Source: Streptomyces sp. NBC_01233 (GTDB lineage: Bacteria > Actinomycetota > Actinomycetes > Streptomycetales > Streptomycetaceae). Taken from it: 64,000 nt of DNA. Numbering within the stretch: the stretch's first letter is position 1; each line of letters begins with the position of its first letter. The stretch spans positions 682,001-746,000 of the forward strand of contig NZ_CP108514.1 in assembly GCF_035989305.1 (NCBI RefSeq), written 5' to 3'. The translations under genes and the position numbers were made by a program. Of the stretch, positions 8,041 through 15,897 are shown in pieces. The notes beneath the pieces were generated by a model. That model searched no databases. It saw nothing but the letters and a program-made list of their open reading frames with translations, and was not told the origin of the DNA.

Positions 8041-8583
8041 ATGACTGCGGAAGCCGCTCAGGAACCGCGCACCACCTCGCAGTGCACGGCGGCGCCCAGC
8101 GCCGTGCTGGACGGGCCGGTGAGTCATGCGATCAGCCGGGTCGCCCGTCTCCACCGGATCGCGGCGGGCCGCGCCCTGCGGGACCTGGGGCTGCACCCGG
8201 GGCAGGAGTTCCTGATGATGCACCTGTGGGACAACGGGGCCGTGCGCCAGTCCGAGCTGATCAAGGCGGTCGGCCTCGACCCCTCCACGGTGACCAAGAT
8301 GCTCCAGCGCCTCGAACAAGCCGGCCACGTCCGTCGCCGCCCCGACCCGTCGGACCGGCGCGCCTCCCTGGTCGAGGCGACGGACGCCAGCTGCGGGCTC
8401 CTGCTCGAGGTCCGCAAGGCGTGGGGCGAACTGGAGCGCCAGACCCTGGACGGCCTCGACGACGCCGAACGCACCGAACTGGCCCGCCTGCTGGGCAAGG
8501 TGGAGACCGCCCTGTACACGGAGCTCACCCGGAGCTGCGCCGCCGAGTACGGGGAGCCGCACAAGGGACCGGGCGCCTGCTAG
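8041..8583 (+). CDS. MarR-family transcriptional regulator
   Basis: A 180-residue winged-helix regulator. The MarR core spans about residues 30-165: a dimerisation helix (SHAISRVARLHRIAAGRAL), the recognition region AVRQSELIKAVGLDPSTVTKMLQRLEQAGHV, and the wing with the conserved RRPDPSDRRASLVEAT. Start ATG 8041 has an excellent AGGAGGAG site. It is divergent from the ene-reductase gene and probably represses both by binding the paired palindromes in between. The short Ala/Thr-rich N-terminus before residue 25 and the Cys at the extreme C-terminus are not conserved landmarks I can interpret; no clear redox-sensing pair is seen. Confidence 0.88.
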   Translation: MTAEAAQEPRTTSQCTAAPSAVLDGPVSHAISRVARLHRIAAGRALRDLGLHPGQEFLMMHLWDNGAVRQSELIKAVGLDPSTVTKMLQRLEQAGHVRRRPDPSDRRASLVEATDASCGLLLEVRKAWGELERQTLDGLDDAERTELARLLGKVETALYTELTRSCAAEYGEPHKGPGAC

Positions 8584-8593
8584 CACCCGTCCG

Positions 8594-8761
8594 GTGAGTC
8601 GCCGCGGACGCTGCCCGGCGTCGGCTCCGGCTCCGGCTCGTCACCACGAGGACTTGTCCGTCGCCGCGGCGGCGGGCTTGGTGCTGTTCTTCGTCGGCGG
8701 CGGCCTCCCTGTGTTGGGCGTTTCGGCTGGCATGGTGGCGCGCGAGCGGCTGTACTGGTGA
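8594..8761 (+). CDS. Possible small membrane protein or gene-tail remnant (55 aa)
   Basis: From a GTG at 8594 this frame encodes an Arg/Ala/Pro-rich start, then one hydrophobic helix (AAAAGLVLFFVGGGLPVLG) and a charged end ARERLYW before TGA. The helix and codon pattern look protein-coding, but there is no good ribosome site. It may be the 3' remnant of a larger membrane protein. Family unknown. Confidence 0.3.
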   Translation: MSRRGRCPASAPAPARHHEDLSVAAAAGLVLFFVGGGLPVLGVSAGMVARERLYW

Positions 8762-8841
8762 ACACCATTGATTACAGGGCGACTTCACTCAGCGCGTGCG
8801 CAATCAGAACTCAGTGAACGCGCCATCAGACGGGGGTGTAC

Positions 8842-9255
8842 GTGTCGGACATCGAAGTCATGCTCGGTCAGATCGTTCCGGCCGCGGGAGCGGCAGTGGC
8901 CGTGTACGGAACTGCTGTGCTGCGACGGGTCGAGGACGAGGCGGCAGGAGCCACCGTGCGGCTCGGCCAGCGGTTACTCGCCCGCATTCGGGGCGGCGCT
9001 GCCGATCCGACCGCGATCGACGGGGCCGTGACGGACCTCGCCGCCGATCCTGACGATCCGGACGCGCTGGCCGCGTTGCGCCTGCAGATCAGGCGCGCGC
9101 TCGCGGCCGACCCCGCGCTCGTCGACGAGATCGCCGCGCTGCTCCCCGCGCCCGGACCTGCTCGGAGCAGCGGAGCCGGAAGTGTGGCGGTGAGCGGGAA
9201 CGTCTCAGGAATCGTCTCGACCGGAGACGGTGCGATGAACATCCAGCGCCGGTGA
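8842..9255 (+). CDS. Small helical protein with C-terminal amyloid-like motif, partner of the NLR-like NTPase
   Basis: A 137-residue protein with no family I can name. Residues 6-28 form an apolar helix (VMLGQIVPAAGAAVAVYGTAV) that could enter membranes, followed by charged helical segments to about 102. After a Pro/Ser linker, residues 113-135 hold a short beta-prone motif, SVAVSGNVSGIVSTGDGAM plus NIQ. A related motif occurs near the N-terminus of the next protein, and the two genes overlap by GTGA, so they are translationally coupled. In bacteria and fungi such paired motifs (RHIM-like, or BASS-type) let an activated NLR template amyloid folding of a membrane-acting effector. I infer that role here. 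GTG 8842 is chosen because GGGGG lies 5 nt upstream; GTG 8836 is an alternative. Confidence 0.7.
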   Translation: MSDIEVMLGQIVPAAGAAVAVYGTAVLRRVEDEAAGATVRLGQRLLARIRGGAADPTAIDGAVTDLAADPDDPDALAALRLQIRRALAADPALVDEIAALLPAPGPARSSGAGSVAVSGNVSGIVSTGDGAMNIQRR

Positions 9256-11312
9256 CGGGCGACAGCAAGGTGCCGGAGAAGCCGGTGATCCCGCCCTACC
9301 CGACGCGTGAACCCGGCGCCGCCGCGCCGACGGTCGGGAGCGATGGCCCCACGTCCGCCGGCGGCCGCGCGAAGGCCGACCGTGACCACGCAAAAGTCGT
9401 CGTGCACGGCGACGTAAAGGGCATCGTCACCACCGGCTCCCACACCATCAACGTCATCTACGACGGCAACGCCCTCGTCGAGATCACCAGCCTCCGTGAC
9501 CTCACCGCGCATCAGCCGCCGCTGCTGCCGGCCGCGGGCCGGAGCACGCTGTTCGGCAGGGACGCACTGGTGGACGACGTGGTCGCGCAGCTCGACGGCG
9601 GCTCCAGCGTGCAGCTGCACGGAAAGCCGGGGGTCGGGAAGAAGGCCGTGGCCGCGGCGGTGCACCGGAAGCTGGCCGCCCGGGGGCGTCGGGGCCACGT
9701 CCTGTACCCGCGCACCGGGGCGGACGAGGAGGAGTCACTGCAGGCGCTGTACGGGCGGCTTGCCGGGGCGTTCTTCGGTACGCACTTCCTGCGGGCCGTT
9801 GACGAGACGCAGCTGCGTGCGGCCATGGCCGCCGCGGACCTCTCCGGTGCGCACGTCACCGTCGTCGACTGCGCCTTGCCGCAGAGCGATCTGACACGGC
9901 TCCTCGAGACCTTCCCCGGCTGCACGTTCCTGTTCACCTCCCCCTACGCGACGCTGCCTGACACCGACGCGGCCCATCTCGTCCGGCCCTTGTCCCGTAC
10001 CGCCGCCGTCGAACTGCTCAGCGCCGAAGTGGGGCTCCCGCTCGGCCCGGCGGGGCTGCAGAACCTGCAGTTCGACCACGTGTGGGACGAGTCGGGCGGC
10101 GCGCCTCAACGAATCTGCCAGTACGCCCAGTTCATCAAGGGTTCCGACCAGTGGGAGCGGCGCGTCCGCGGGACCGACGAACCGCGGGACGAACCGGCTC
10201 CCGTCGATCCGGCGCTGCTGAGTCCACGACGCCAGGCGGAAGCGCTGGCCGTCGCCCTGAGCGAGCCTGCGCGTCGCGTACTGCTCGCCCTGGCGACGTT
10301 CGGCACCGCGCTTCCCGCTGCCTGGATCGCTCCGGTCACCGGCTATCCACAGGACGGCGCCGCCGCTTCGGAGTTGCACGACCGGCGCATGGTCAGGCAC
10401 TTCGGCGGGACGTACTGGATCACCGAGGACGCCGCCGCGGCCGTCCACAGCCAGGAGTGGGCTCCGGCCGCGGCGACCACCGCGGCGGAGGGCCTGCTCG
10501 CGGCGCTCGCGCGGCAGGACGGGCCGTCAGGCCCTGAGCCGGACGCGCACCTGTTCCTGGCCGTCGCCCGCGCGCTGGTCCGCGAGGAGCAGTGGGCGCT
10601 CGCCTCACGATTCGTGCGGATCGCCGGACCCCGGGCCCTGACCGAAGGACGCGGTCAACTGGCGCTCCAGCTTTACGTGTTGGGCCGGATGGCGGCCGTT
10701 CGGGGCGGCGTGACCAAGGACGTGGAGTTCTACGACCAGGCCGAGAAGCTGACCCGCGACCTCCTCGACGGCGACAAGGCAGGCACGACCGTTGCCGCCG
10801 CGGTGCTGCTCGCCCCGGCGCTCGGGGCGGCCGCGGTCGAGAGCGGCAAGGCGCTCGGCTTCTTCGGGAAGATCGCCGCCACCGTCTCCACCAAGACGGG
10901 TGCCTCCGTGGCTGCCGGTGCCGTGGTTCTGGCGGCGACCACAGCGGTCGTGGTGGCGAATGCGAACGAAATGCCTGCGGGCTGCGAACCGGCGTACGCG
11001 GCGGTGGAGGCGTACGACACCGGCGACAAGACGCGAACGTATGACGAACTGGCGGCGGAGACACGGGCGTTGACCTCGGAGCTCAGGGCCGCTGCTGCGG
11101 AGGCGTCCGAGGCGGACATTCGGACCAAACTCAACCAGCACGCGGTCGACCTCGATGCCAAGACGGAGGCCGATGTGCGCGAGAACAACGAACGGATGAA
11201 CGTGAAGTACCCCCCTCACCCTGACGTCATCGCGGCCCTGGCGGGCAGCGACGGGCTGCGGAACAAGATCTCGACCCTCCAGGCGATCACGGCGGTCTGC
11301 CCCAGCGAATGA
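9252..11312 (+). CDS. NLR-like STAND NTPase with N-terminal amyloid-like motif
   Basis: A 686-residue protein. Residues 48-71 (KVVVHGDVKGIVTTGSHTIN and following) match the C-terminal motif of the preceding small protein. A linker leads to an NB-ARC/NACHT-like domain: LFGRDALVDDVVAQL (100-114), a Walker A loop GKPGVGKK (124-131), a Walker B strand VTVVDC (202-207), FLFTSPYA (226-233), then a winged-helix-like region with SEPARRVLLALATFG. The C-terminal half lacks recognisable WD40 or TPR repeats, but has two hydrophobic stretches (about 503-525 and 552-574) and a 110-residue helical, charged tail. Oddities: Walker A ends KK instead of KT/KS, and the usual sensor arginine after FTS is absent. 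Start GTG 9252 overlaps the upstream stop. Probably senses a trigger and activates the small partner. Confidence 0.75.
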   Translation: MTGDSKVPEKPVIPPYPTREPGAAAPTVGSDGPTSAGGRAKADRDHAKVVVHGDVKGIVTTGSHTINVIYDGNALVEITSLRDLTAHQPPLLPAAGRSTLFGRDALVDDVVAQLDGGSSVQLHGKPGVGKKAVAAAVHRKLAARGRRGHVLYPRTGADEEESLQALYGRLAGAFFGTHFLRAVDETQLRAAMAAADLSGAHVTVVDCALPQSDLTRLLETFPGCTFLFTSPYATLPDTDAAHLVRPLSRTAAVELLSAEVGLPLGPAGLQNLQFDHVWDESGGAPQRICQYAQFIKGSDQWERRVRGTDEPRDEPAPVDPALLSPRRQAEALAVALSEPARRVLLALATFGTALPAAWIAPVTGYPQDGAAASELHDRRMVRHFGGTYWITEDAAAAVHSQEWAPAAATTAAEGLLAALARQDGPSGPEPDAHLFLAVARALVREEQWALASRFVRIAGPRALTEGRGQLALQLYVLGRMAAVRGGVTKDVEFYDQAEKLTRDLLDGDKAGTTVAAAVLLAPALGAAAVESGKALGFFGKIAATVSTKTGASVAAGAVVLAATTAVVVANANEMPAGCEPAYAAVEAYDTGDKTRTYDELAAETRALTSELRAAAAEASEADIRTKLNQHAVDLDAKTEADVRENNERMNVKYPPHPDVIAALAGSDGLRNKISTLQAITAVCPSE

Positions 11313-11316
11313 CCCG

Positions 11317-11353
11317 TGAGCGGCGCCCGCGCCCCGCACCCGGGCGCCGCTCA
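11317..11353 (+). terminator. Strong hairpin terminator after the NLR-like pair
   Basis: TGAGCGGCGCCCG (11317-11329) is perfectly complementary to 11341-11353, with an 11-nt loop, starting 4 nt after the NTPase stop codon. It closes the two-gene unit. Confidence 0.8.
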
Positions 11354-11509
11354 GCCCACCGACCCGATCCGCCCCGCCGGCGCCTGCCCTCCGTCATGGT
11401 GGATCGGGGTGTGCGCGCCGGTCAGCGAGCCCCCGCTGCCGTCACGCTGGTTCGCCACGCTCTCCGAGGCGATGGAGCGCGGCTACGCGGCGCTGGCAGA
11501 CTCGGGCCC

Positions 11510-12259
11510 ATGCCCGAGGAACACACCGATGCGCAGCCGGAGGATCCGCTGCGCGCGTACGCGGAGTTCTACCCCGAGGTCGTCCGGGCCGGATCCCTAC
11601 GGCATGCGCTGCAGGCGGCAGCGGACCGTGCGGGGTACGGATTCGCGATCGCACTCATGTCACCGCCCCGCTGGCGGCACGTCGTTGCGCGGGCCCGGAG
11701 CGGCAACCGGTCCGTGATCGTCTCGATGACCCTCGGCCGGCGGAGTTTCGCCGTCAACTGCCGTGCCGACGGGACCCACATGGCCCGGGGCGGCACCGCG
11801 GACCTGTCCGAGGCCGCCGGCGCCCTGCATTCCTGGCTACAGGGGCTGAGCGTGCCCGACCTCACCGCGCAGTGGCCCTTCCTCAGGTCCGGGGAGCCGT
11901 CCGGGGCCGGGGAGCCCGGCGACGCGGTGCCGGTCCGGTGGCGGCGGTTGCGTGCTTCGGCTGCCGGCCCGCTGTACGCCCCGCTGTACGAACTCGTCGA
12001 GGCCGCCTTCACCGAACCGCGCCTGCGGGCCCTGTCTCCCGGCACCAGCCATGACTGGCTCCGCTTCGGCCGCCGCGCCACCGGTCCCCTCTGCACCGAC
12101 CTGCCGATGGCCCGGGCGATCGGGAACGGCCGCTACCGCGTGCGGACGCACGAGGGCCGGGTGCACGAAACCACCGGCACGACCGAAACCATCGCCCGCA
12201 TCCTCGACGGCCTGCCCGAGAACGCGGAGCCCGGCCCCTTGGAACCCGGGCCGAGTTGA
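11510..12259 (+). CDS. DUF6193 family protein
   Basis: A 249-residue soluble protein matching the DUF6193 pattern common in Streptomyces: YPEVVRAGSLRHALQAAADR near the start, GTADLSEAAGALHSWLQG in the middle, then PLYELVEAAFTEPRLRALSPGTSHDWLRF and the closing region GRYRVRTHEGR. The family is often labelled natural-product related, but no reaction is established to my knowledge. ATG 11510 is chosen because homology begins just after it. The upstream 11354-11509 stretch contains a coding-looking fragment in another frame (PLPSRWFATLSEAMERGYAALADSG), so there may have been a deleted or frameshifted gene immediately 5'. The P450 gene follows 69 nt downstream. Confidence 0.7.
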   Translation: MPEEHTDAQPEDPLRAYAEFYPEVVRAGSLRHALQAAADRAGYGFAIALMSPPRWRHVVARARSGNRSVIVSMTLGRRSFAVNCRADGTHMARGGTADLSEAAGALHSWLQGLSVPDLTAQWPFLRSGEPSGAGEPGDAVPVRWRRLRASAAGPLYAPLYELVEAAFTEPRLRALSPGTSHDWLRFGRRATGPLCTDLPMARAIGNGRYRVRTHEGRVHETTGTTETIARILDGLPENAEPGPLEPGPS

Positions 12260-12328
12260 CTATCTTGATCAAGGTTGCGAACGAGCCCGTCGCCGCCGAT
12301 CGGCCGCTCAGCACGTAGGGGAATGCGC

Positions 12329-13543
12329 ATGACCGGAACATCTGAAGACGTCTCCCTGGCCCAGCCGTTCGGGGAGTCGTTCTCACGCGACCCCCACGCG
12401 GTCTACGCGGAACTGCGCGCCGCGGGGTCGGTGCACCGGGTGGCACTGCCGGACGGTTCGCCGGTGTGGCTGGTGACCCACGAGGCGGACGTGCGCGCCG
12501 GGTTGTCCGACCAGCGCCTGTCGGTCAACAAGAGGCATTCGTCCACCGGTTTCAGCGGCTTCTCGCTCCCGCCCGCGCTCGACCGCAATCTGCTGAACAT
12601 CGACCCGGACGACCACCTGCGCCTTCGCCGACTGGTCGCGAAGGGGTTCACGGCCCGGCACGTCGAGGTGCTCCGCGACAGCATCGGGGCAGCCGTCGAC
12701 GGCCAGGTCGCGCAGCTCGCGGCCGAGATCGCGGACAACGGCGAGGCGGACCTGGTGGCCGGGTTCGCCAGACCACTGCCGCTACGCGTCATCGGCGCCC
12801 TGCTCGACATTCCCGCCGGCGACCAGGAGCGCTTCGCCGCCTGGGTCTCCACCATGCTCAGCCCGCGCTCCCGCGAGGGCCTCGTCCAGGCCATCGGTGA
12901 CATCCACCGGTTCCTCGTCGACCTCGTGGCCCTGCGGCGCGCCGCCCCCCGTGACGACCTGCTGTCGAGCCTGATCGCGGCGCGCGACGAGGAGGACCGG
13001 CTCACCGAGGACGAACTCGTCTCGCTCGCCTTCCTGATCCTCGGGGCCGGCAGCGAGAACGTCCAGCACGTCATCAGCGCCGGCGTGCTCACGCTCGTCG
13101 AGCACCCGGAGCAGCTGGCCGAACTGCGGGCACGGCCAGCGCGCATGGCGGACGCGGTCGAGGAACTCCTGCGGTACACCAGCCCCAACCAGACCGCGAT
13201 CCGCCGCTTCCCCACCGGAGCCGTCGAGATCGGCGGCGTACGGATACCGGCCGGGGACACCGTCCTCTTCAGCCTGGCCTCCGCGCACCGGGACCCGGCC
13301 CGCTACCCGGAACCCGACCGTTTCGACATCGACCGGGCCGACAAGGCCCACCTCGCCCTCGGCCACGGCATGCACTACTGCCTCGGAGCGCCCCTGGCCC
13401 GGCTCCAGCTCACCCTGGCCCTCGGCTCGCTCGTCGAACGGCTCCCCCACCTCAGGCTCGCCCGCCCTGCGGACCGGCTCCGGTGGCACAGCACCTTCCG
13501 GTTCCGCGCCCTGCAGGACCTGCCGGTCACCACCCTCCCCTGA
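12329..13543 (+). CDS. Cytochrome P450 (class I, CYP107/105-like)
   Basis: A 404-residue bacterial P450, full length for the family. Seen are the C-helix region DDHLRLRRLVAKGFTARHV, the I-helix LILGAGSENVQHVI, the K-helix EELLR (ExxR) and the heme-binding loop ALGHGMHYCLGAPLAR with the ligand Cys. It would hydroxylate or epoxidise a small molecule using electrons from a ferredoxin that is not encoded nearby. Two departures from consensus: the I-helix acid-alcohol pair is Glu-Asn rather than Glu/Asp-Thr, and the first heme-loop residue is Leu rather than Phe. ATG 12329 is preferred over ATG 12323 because AGGGG lies 7 nt upstream of it. No biosynthetic cluster surrounds the gene, so its substrate is unknown. 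Confidence 0.92.
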   Translation: MTGTSEDVSLAQPFGESFSRDPHAVYAELRAAGSVHRVALPDGSPVWLVTHEADVRAGLSDQRLSVNKRHSSTGFSGFSLPPALDRNLLNIDPDDHLRLRRLVAKGFTARHVEVLRDSIGAAVDGQVAQLAAEIADNGEADLVAGFARPLPLRVIGALLDIPAGDQERFAAWVSTMLSPRSREGLVQAIGDIHRFLVDLVALRRAAPRDDLLSSLIAARDEEDRLTEDELVSLAFLILGAGSENVQHVISAGVLTLVEHPEQLAELRARPARMADAVEELLRYTSPNQTAIRRFPTGAVEIGGVRIPAGDTVLFSLASAHRDPARYPEPDRFDIDRADKAHLALGHGMHYCLGAPLARLQLTLALGSLVERLPHLRLARPADRLRWHSTFRFRALQDLPVTTLP

Positions 13544-13561
13544 CCACCGCTCGGGAGGCCG

Positions 13562-13597
13562 GGGCGGCCCGCGGGGGCCGGGGCCGGCGGGCCGCCC
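13562..13597 (+). terminator. Hairpin after the P450 gene
   Basis: GGGCGGCCCGC (13562-13572) pairs perfectly with 13587-13597 around a G-rich loop of 14 nt. It lies 19 nt after the P450 stop codon. Confidence 0.6.
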
Positions 13598-13650
13598 ATC
13601 CGGCCGCGCCCGGCATGCCCGTCCCCGGGTATCGCCGTAGCGTGTTTCCC

Positions 13651-14328
13651 GTGCGCCACACCACCGCGGTCGCGGCCGTGACGGCCACGTTGTGCGCAGC
13701 CGCGCTGGCCTGCTCCACCCAGGCCGGTCCGCCGCGCTTCCAGGCCAGGCCGGCCGACCCGCCGGTTCGGCTTTCCGCGCGGGTCACGGCCGTACCGGCG
13801 GAGAAGCTGGGCGCCTCCTACCGGAAGGGCTGCCCGGTCCCGCCCGAGCGGCTGAGGCTGATCCGGATGAACCACTGGGGTTTCGACGGCCGGACCCACG
13901 CGGGCGAGATGGTGGTCCACGAGAACGCCGCCCGCCCCCTCCTCCACGTGTTCCAGCGGGCCTTCGAGGCACGCTTCCCGATTCGCCGGATGCGCGTGAT
14001 GGCCGGGTACCGCGACGATTCCGAGGCCATGGCCGACGACAACACCTCGGCCTTCAGCTGCCGCCCGGTCACCGGTGATCCCCGGCGCCTGTCGCAGCAC
14101 GCGTGGGGCGACGCGGTGGACATCAACCCCGTCGAGAACCCGTACGTCGACATCCACGGCGTCGTCCACCCCCCGAAGGGCCGCCCCCACCTGAAACGGT
14201 CCCTGAACCAACCGGGTCAGATCCACCCGGGCGACGCCGTCACCGCGGCGTTCCGCGAGGTCGGCTGGCGCTGGGGCGGCCGCTGGACCAACCGGGACTA
14301 CCAGCACTTCTCCGCCAACGGCGAGTGA
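13651..14328 (+). CDS. Exported M15-family D-Ala-D-Ala carboxypeptidase-like peptidase
   Basis: A secreted zinc peptidase of the VanY/M15 type. After a signal segment (residues 1-21, ending CAAALAC, perhaps lipid-anchored although the lipobox is imperfect) the catalytic domain shows the metal motif SQHAWGDAVDIN and the closing DYQHF, giving two His and one Asp ligand plus the downstream His. Such enzymes trim peptidoglycan stem peptides or cross-links. Start choice: the frame opens earlier (ATG 13615), but GTG 13651 gives a clean signal peptide and lies 7 nt after TAGCGT (13638-13643), a good -10 hexamer, which suggests a leaderless transcript. It stands alone after the P450 terminator. Confidence 0.8.
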   Translation: MRHTTAVAAVTATLCAAALACSTQAGPPRFQARPADPPVRLSARVTAVPAEKLGASYRKGCPVPPERLRLIRMNHWGFDGRTHAGEMVVHENAARPLLHVFQRAFEARFPIRRMRVMAGYRDDSEAMADDNTSAFSCRPVTGDPRRLSQHAWGDAVDINPVENPYVDIHGVVHPPKGRPHLKRSLNQPGQIHPGDAVTAAFREVGWRWGGRWTNRDYQHFSANGE

Positions 14329-14378
14329 GTGGGCGGGCGGGCGGGTCGGTGGGGGGTGCCGGATGAGTGAGCTCGCTG

Positions 14379-15314
14379 TCAGTCCCGACCGAACCAGAAT
14401 TCGGCGAGGGAGTTCAGCTCCGTGTCCGACGGCGCACCCAGCTCCCGCATGTACCAGGGCAGGTTGCTGTACACGTGCAGCAGTGTGTACGCGAGCAGTT
14501 CGGCCGGCTCGAAGCCCGTCCCGGTGCCACTGCCGTAGGACGCGAGGAGCCTGCGCAGCAGGTGGCGGTCGGCTCGGGTGACGAACAGCCCGACGCCCAC
14601 GAAGTCGTACGCGCGGTGGCCGATCATGGCCGGTTCGAAGTCGAAGAATCCGGTCAGGCGCCAGCCGTCGGGGTCCACCAGGAGGTGCTGCCGCATCACC
14701 TCGGTGTGCAGCAGGGAGCGCCGGGGTTCTCGTGGGAGGGGAACGGAGGTGAGGAAGTCGGGAATCTGTTCCAGCCATGCGCCGGCGAGTCCGTGGCCCC
14801 GCTGCTGTTCCACGGCGCCTTCCCGCTGTCCGTCGACGAAGGCGCCCCAGTCTCCGGGGCCGAGGACGTCGGCGAGTGGTTCGGGGTCCAGTGCGTGCAG
14901 CGCCGCCAGTGCCTCGCCGACCTCGGCCACCAGTCGTTCCCGGTCGGCCTGCGGTATCCGCGGCCAGGCATGTGCCAGGTTCTCGCCGCCGAGCCTCGAC
15001 ATCAGGACGTAGCGCCAACCGTTCTCGTAGGCGCCGGACTCCCGGACGTGTGGTGTCGCCACCGGCAGCCGTCCCTGCACGTGGGCGAGCACCCGTCCTT
15101 CGGCAACGCCGTCCCGGGCCGCAGCGGCCGGGAACAGCTTCAGGACGTGCTCGTCACCGACCGCGTAGACCGGCTGGGAACCGTCCTTGAAACGGACCAG
15201 GGGCGCTCCGCCCAGACCCAGACGGCCGCAGAGGTCCTCCGCACCCGGCCGCATGATCGTTTCGTCGGGGACGACCGCGTCCCACTCCTCGTCCGTTTCC
15301 ACCAAAGGCAGCAT
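14379..15314 (-). CDS. Aminoglycoside phosphotransferase-like (APH fold) protein
   Basis: A 311-residue protein of the APH/choline-kinase superfamily. It carries an N-lobe with the likely ATP-lysine in EHVLKLF, a catalytic loop written HTEVMRQHLL where HGDxxxxN is usual, and FFDFEPAMIGHRAYDF in place of the IDWxxA metal motif. The catalytic Asp is therefore Glu and the following Asn is His, a pattern I recall in a hygromycin-kinase-like subgroup and not necessarily inactive. It could phosphorylate a small hydroxylated metabolite or antibiotic; no resistance can be claimed. The start codon ATG 15314 has only a weak ribosome site. The gene is convergent with the M15 peptidase and divergent from the DUF6131 gene. 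Confidence 0.75.
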   Translation of the reverse strand: MLPLVETDEEWDAVVPDETIMRPGAEDLCGRLGLGGAPLVRFKDGSQPVYAVGDEHVLKLFPAAAARDGVAEGRVLAHVQGRLPVATPHVRESGAYENGWRYVLMSRLGGENLAHAWPRIPQADRERLVAEVGEALAALHALDPEPLADVLGPGDWGAFVDGQREGAVEQQRGHGLAGAWLEQIPDFLTSVPLPREPRRSLLHTEVMRQHLLVDPDGWRLTGFFDFEPAMIGHRAYDFVGVGLFVTRADRHLLRRLLASYGSGTGTGFEPAELLAYTLLHVYSNLPWYMRELGAPSDTELNSLAEFWFGRD

Positions 15315-15520
15315 GCTCGGGAAGGTAGGCGGCGCGGACTGCCGTCACAACCGGATTATCCGGCCGTGGAACCCGGGACCAGGACCGGCGGCCGTTCGGG
15401 TGTTTGCGCTGGTGGAAAACGGTGAGACGCCCTGTGCGCCGCGTTCCGGTAGGACCCGCCGTCGCACGCATCGCGCGTCCGGCATCGGGCGAGAGGCGGC
15501 TAGGGAGATGGGAGACCCTC

Positions 15521-15676
15521 ATGATCGTGCTCGGAATCATTCTGCTGATCGTCGGGTGGCTGCTCGGTATCTCGATCCTGTGGACGCTGGGCATCATCCT
15601 GCTCGTCATCGGCGCCGTGCTGTGGATCCTCGGGGCCGTCGGACACGAGGTCGGCGGAAGGCGCCACTACTACTAG
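15521..15676 (+). CDS. DUF6131 small hydrophobic membrane protein
   Basis: A 51-residue protein made almost entirely of two hydrophobic stretches (MIVLGIILLIVGWLLGI and GIILLVIGAVLWILG), ending VGGRRHYY. This is the DUF6131 pattern, a short actinobacterial membrane protein of unknown role, often near stress genes. GGGAGA lies 9 nt before ATG 15521, and a perfect hairpin terminator follows 15 nt after the stop, so it is probably a single-gene transcript. Confidence 0.8.
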   Translation: MIVLGIILLIVGWLLGISILWTLGIILLVIGAVLWILGAVGHEVGGRRHYY

Positions 15677-15691
15677 CGGCTTCGTCCACGT

Positions 15692-15731
15692 CGTCGGCCG
15701 ACGGCACGTTCATCCGTGCCGTCGGCCGACG
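15692..15731 (+). terminator. Perfect 17-bp hairpin terminator
   Basis: Arms 15692-15708 and 15715-15731 are exact complements with loop TTCATC, directly downstream of the DUF6131 gene. Its right arm overlaps the first unit of the adjacent 21-bp repeat. Confidence 0.85.
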
Positions 15732-15804
15732 TCCCGTCCGCAAGGCCCGACGTCCCCTCCGGAAGGCCCGACGTCCCCTCCGAAAGGCCCGACGTCCCCT
15801 CGCA
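15721..15804. repeat. 21-bp tandem repeat, four units
   Basis: Units begin at 15721, 15742, 15763 and 15784; the shared part is AAGGCCCGACGTCCCCTCC with the first unit more diverged. It lies between the DUF6131 terminator and the LCP gene. Because 21 is divisible by 3, several frames stay open across it, but none looks like a real gene. Confidence 0.85.
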
Positions 15805-15897
15805 AAGGGTGAAACCGGCGCGTACATCCCCGTCGCTCGCTCAGAGGCCACATAGAGTCACATTTCGAGCCGGTTCGTCCTATTTCGGGGATGTACG

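Noticed and set aside
11316..11717. Plus-strand frame containing PLPSRWFATLSEAMERGYAALADSG
   Set aside because: The first part looks coding, but it begins inside the NLR terminator hairpin and later becomes antisense-like Arg-rich sequence over DUF6193. Kept only as a possible remnant, mentioned under DUF6193.
14379..15314. Antibiotic-resistance call for the APH-fold protein
   Set aside because: Catalytic-loop residues differ from known aminoglycoside kinases and no resistance context exists.
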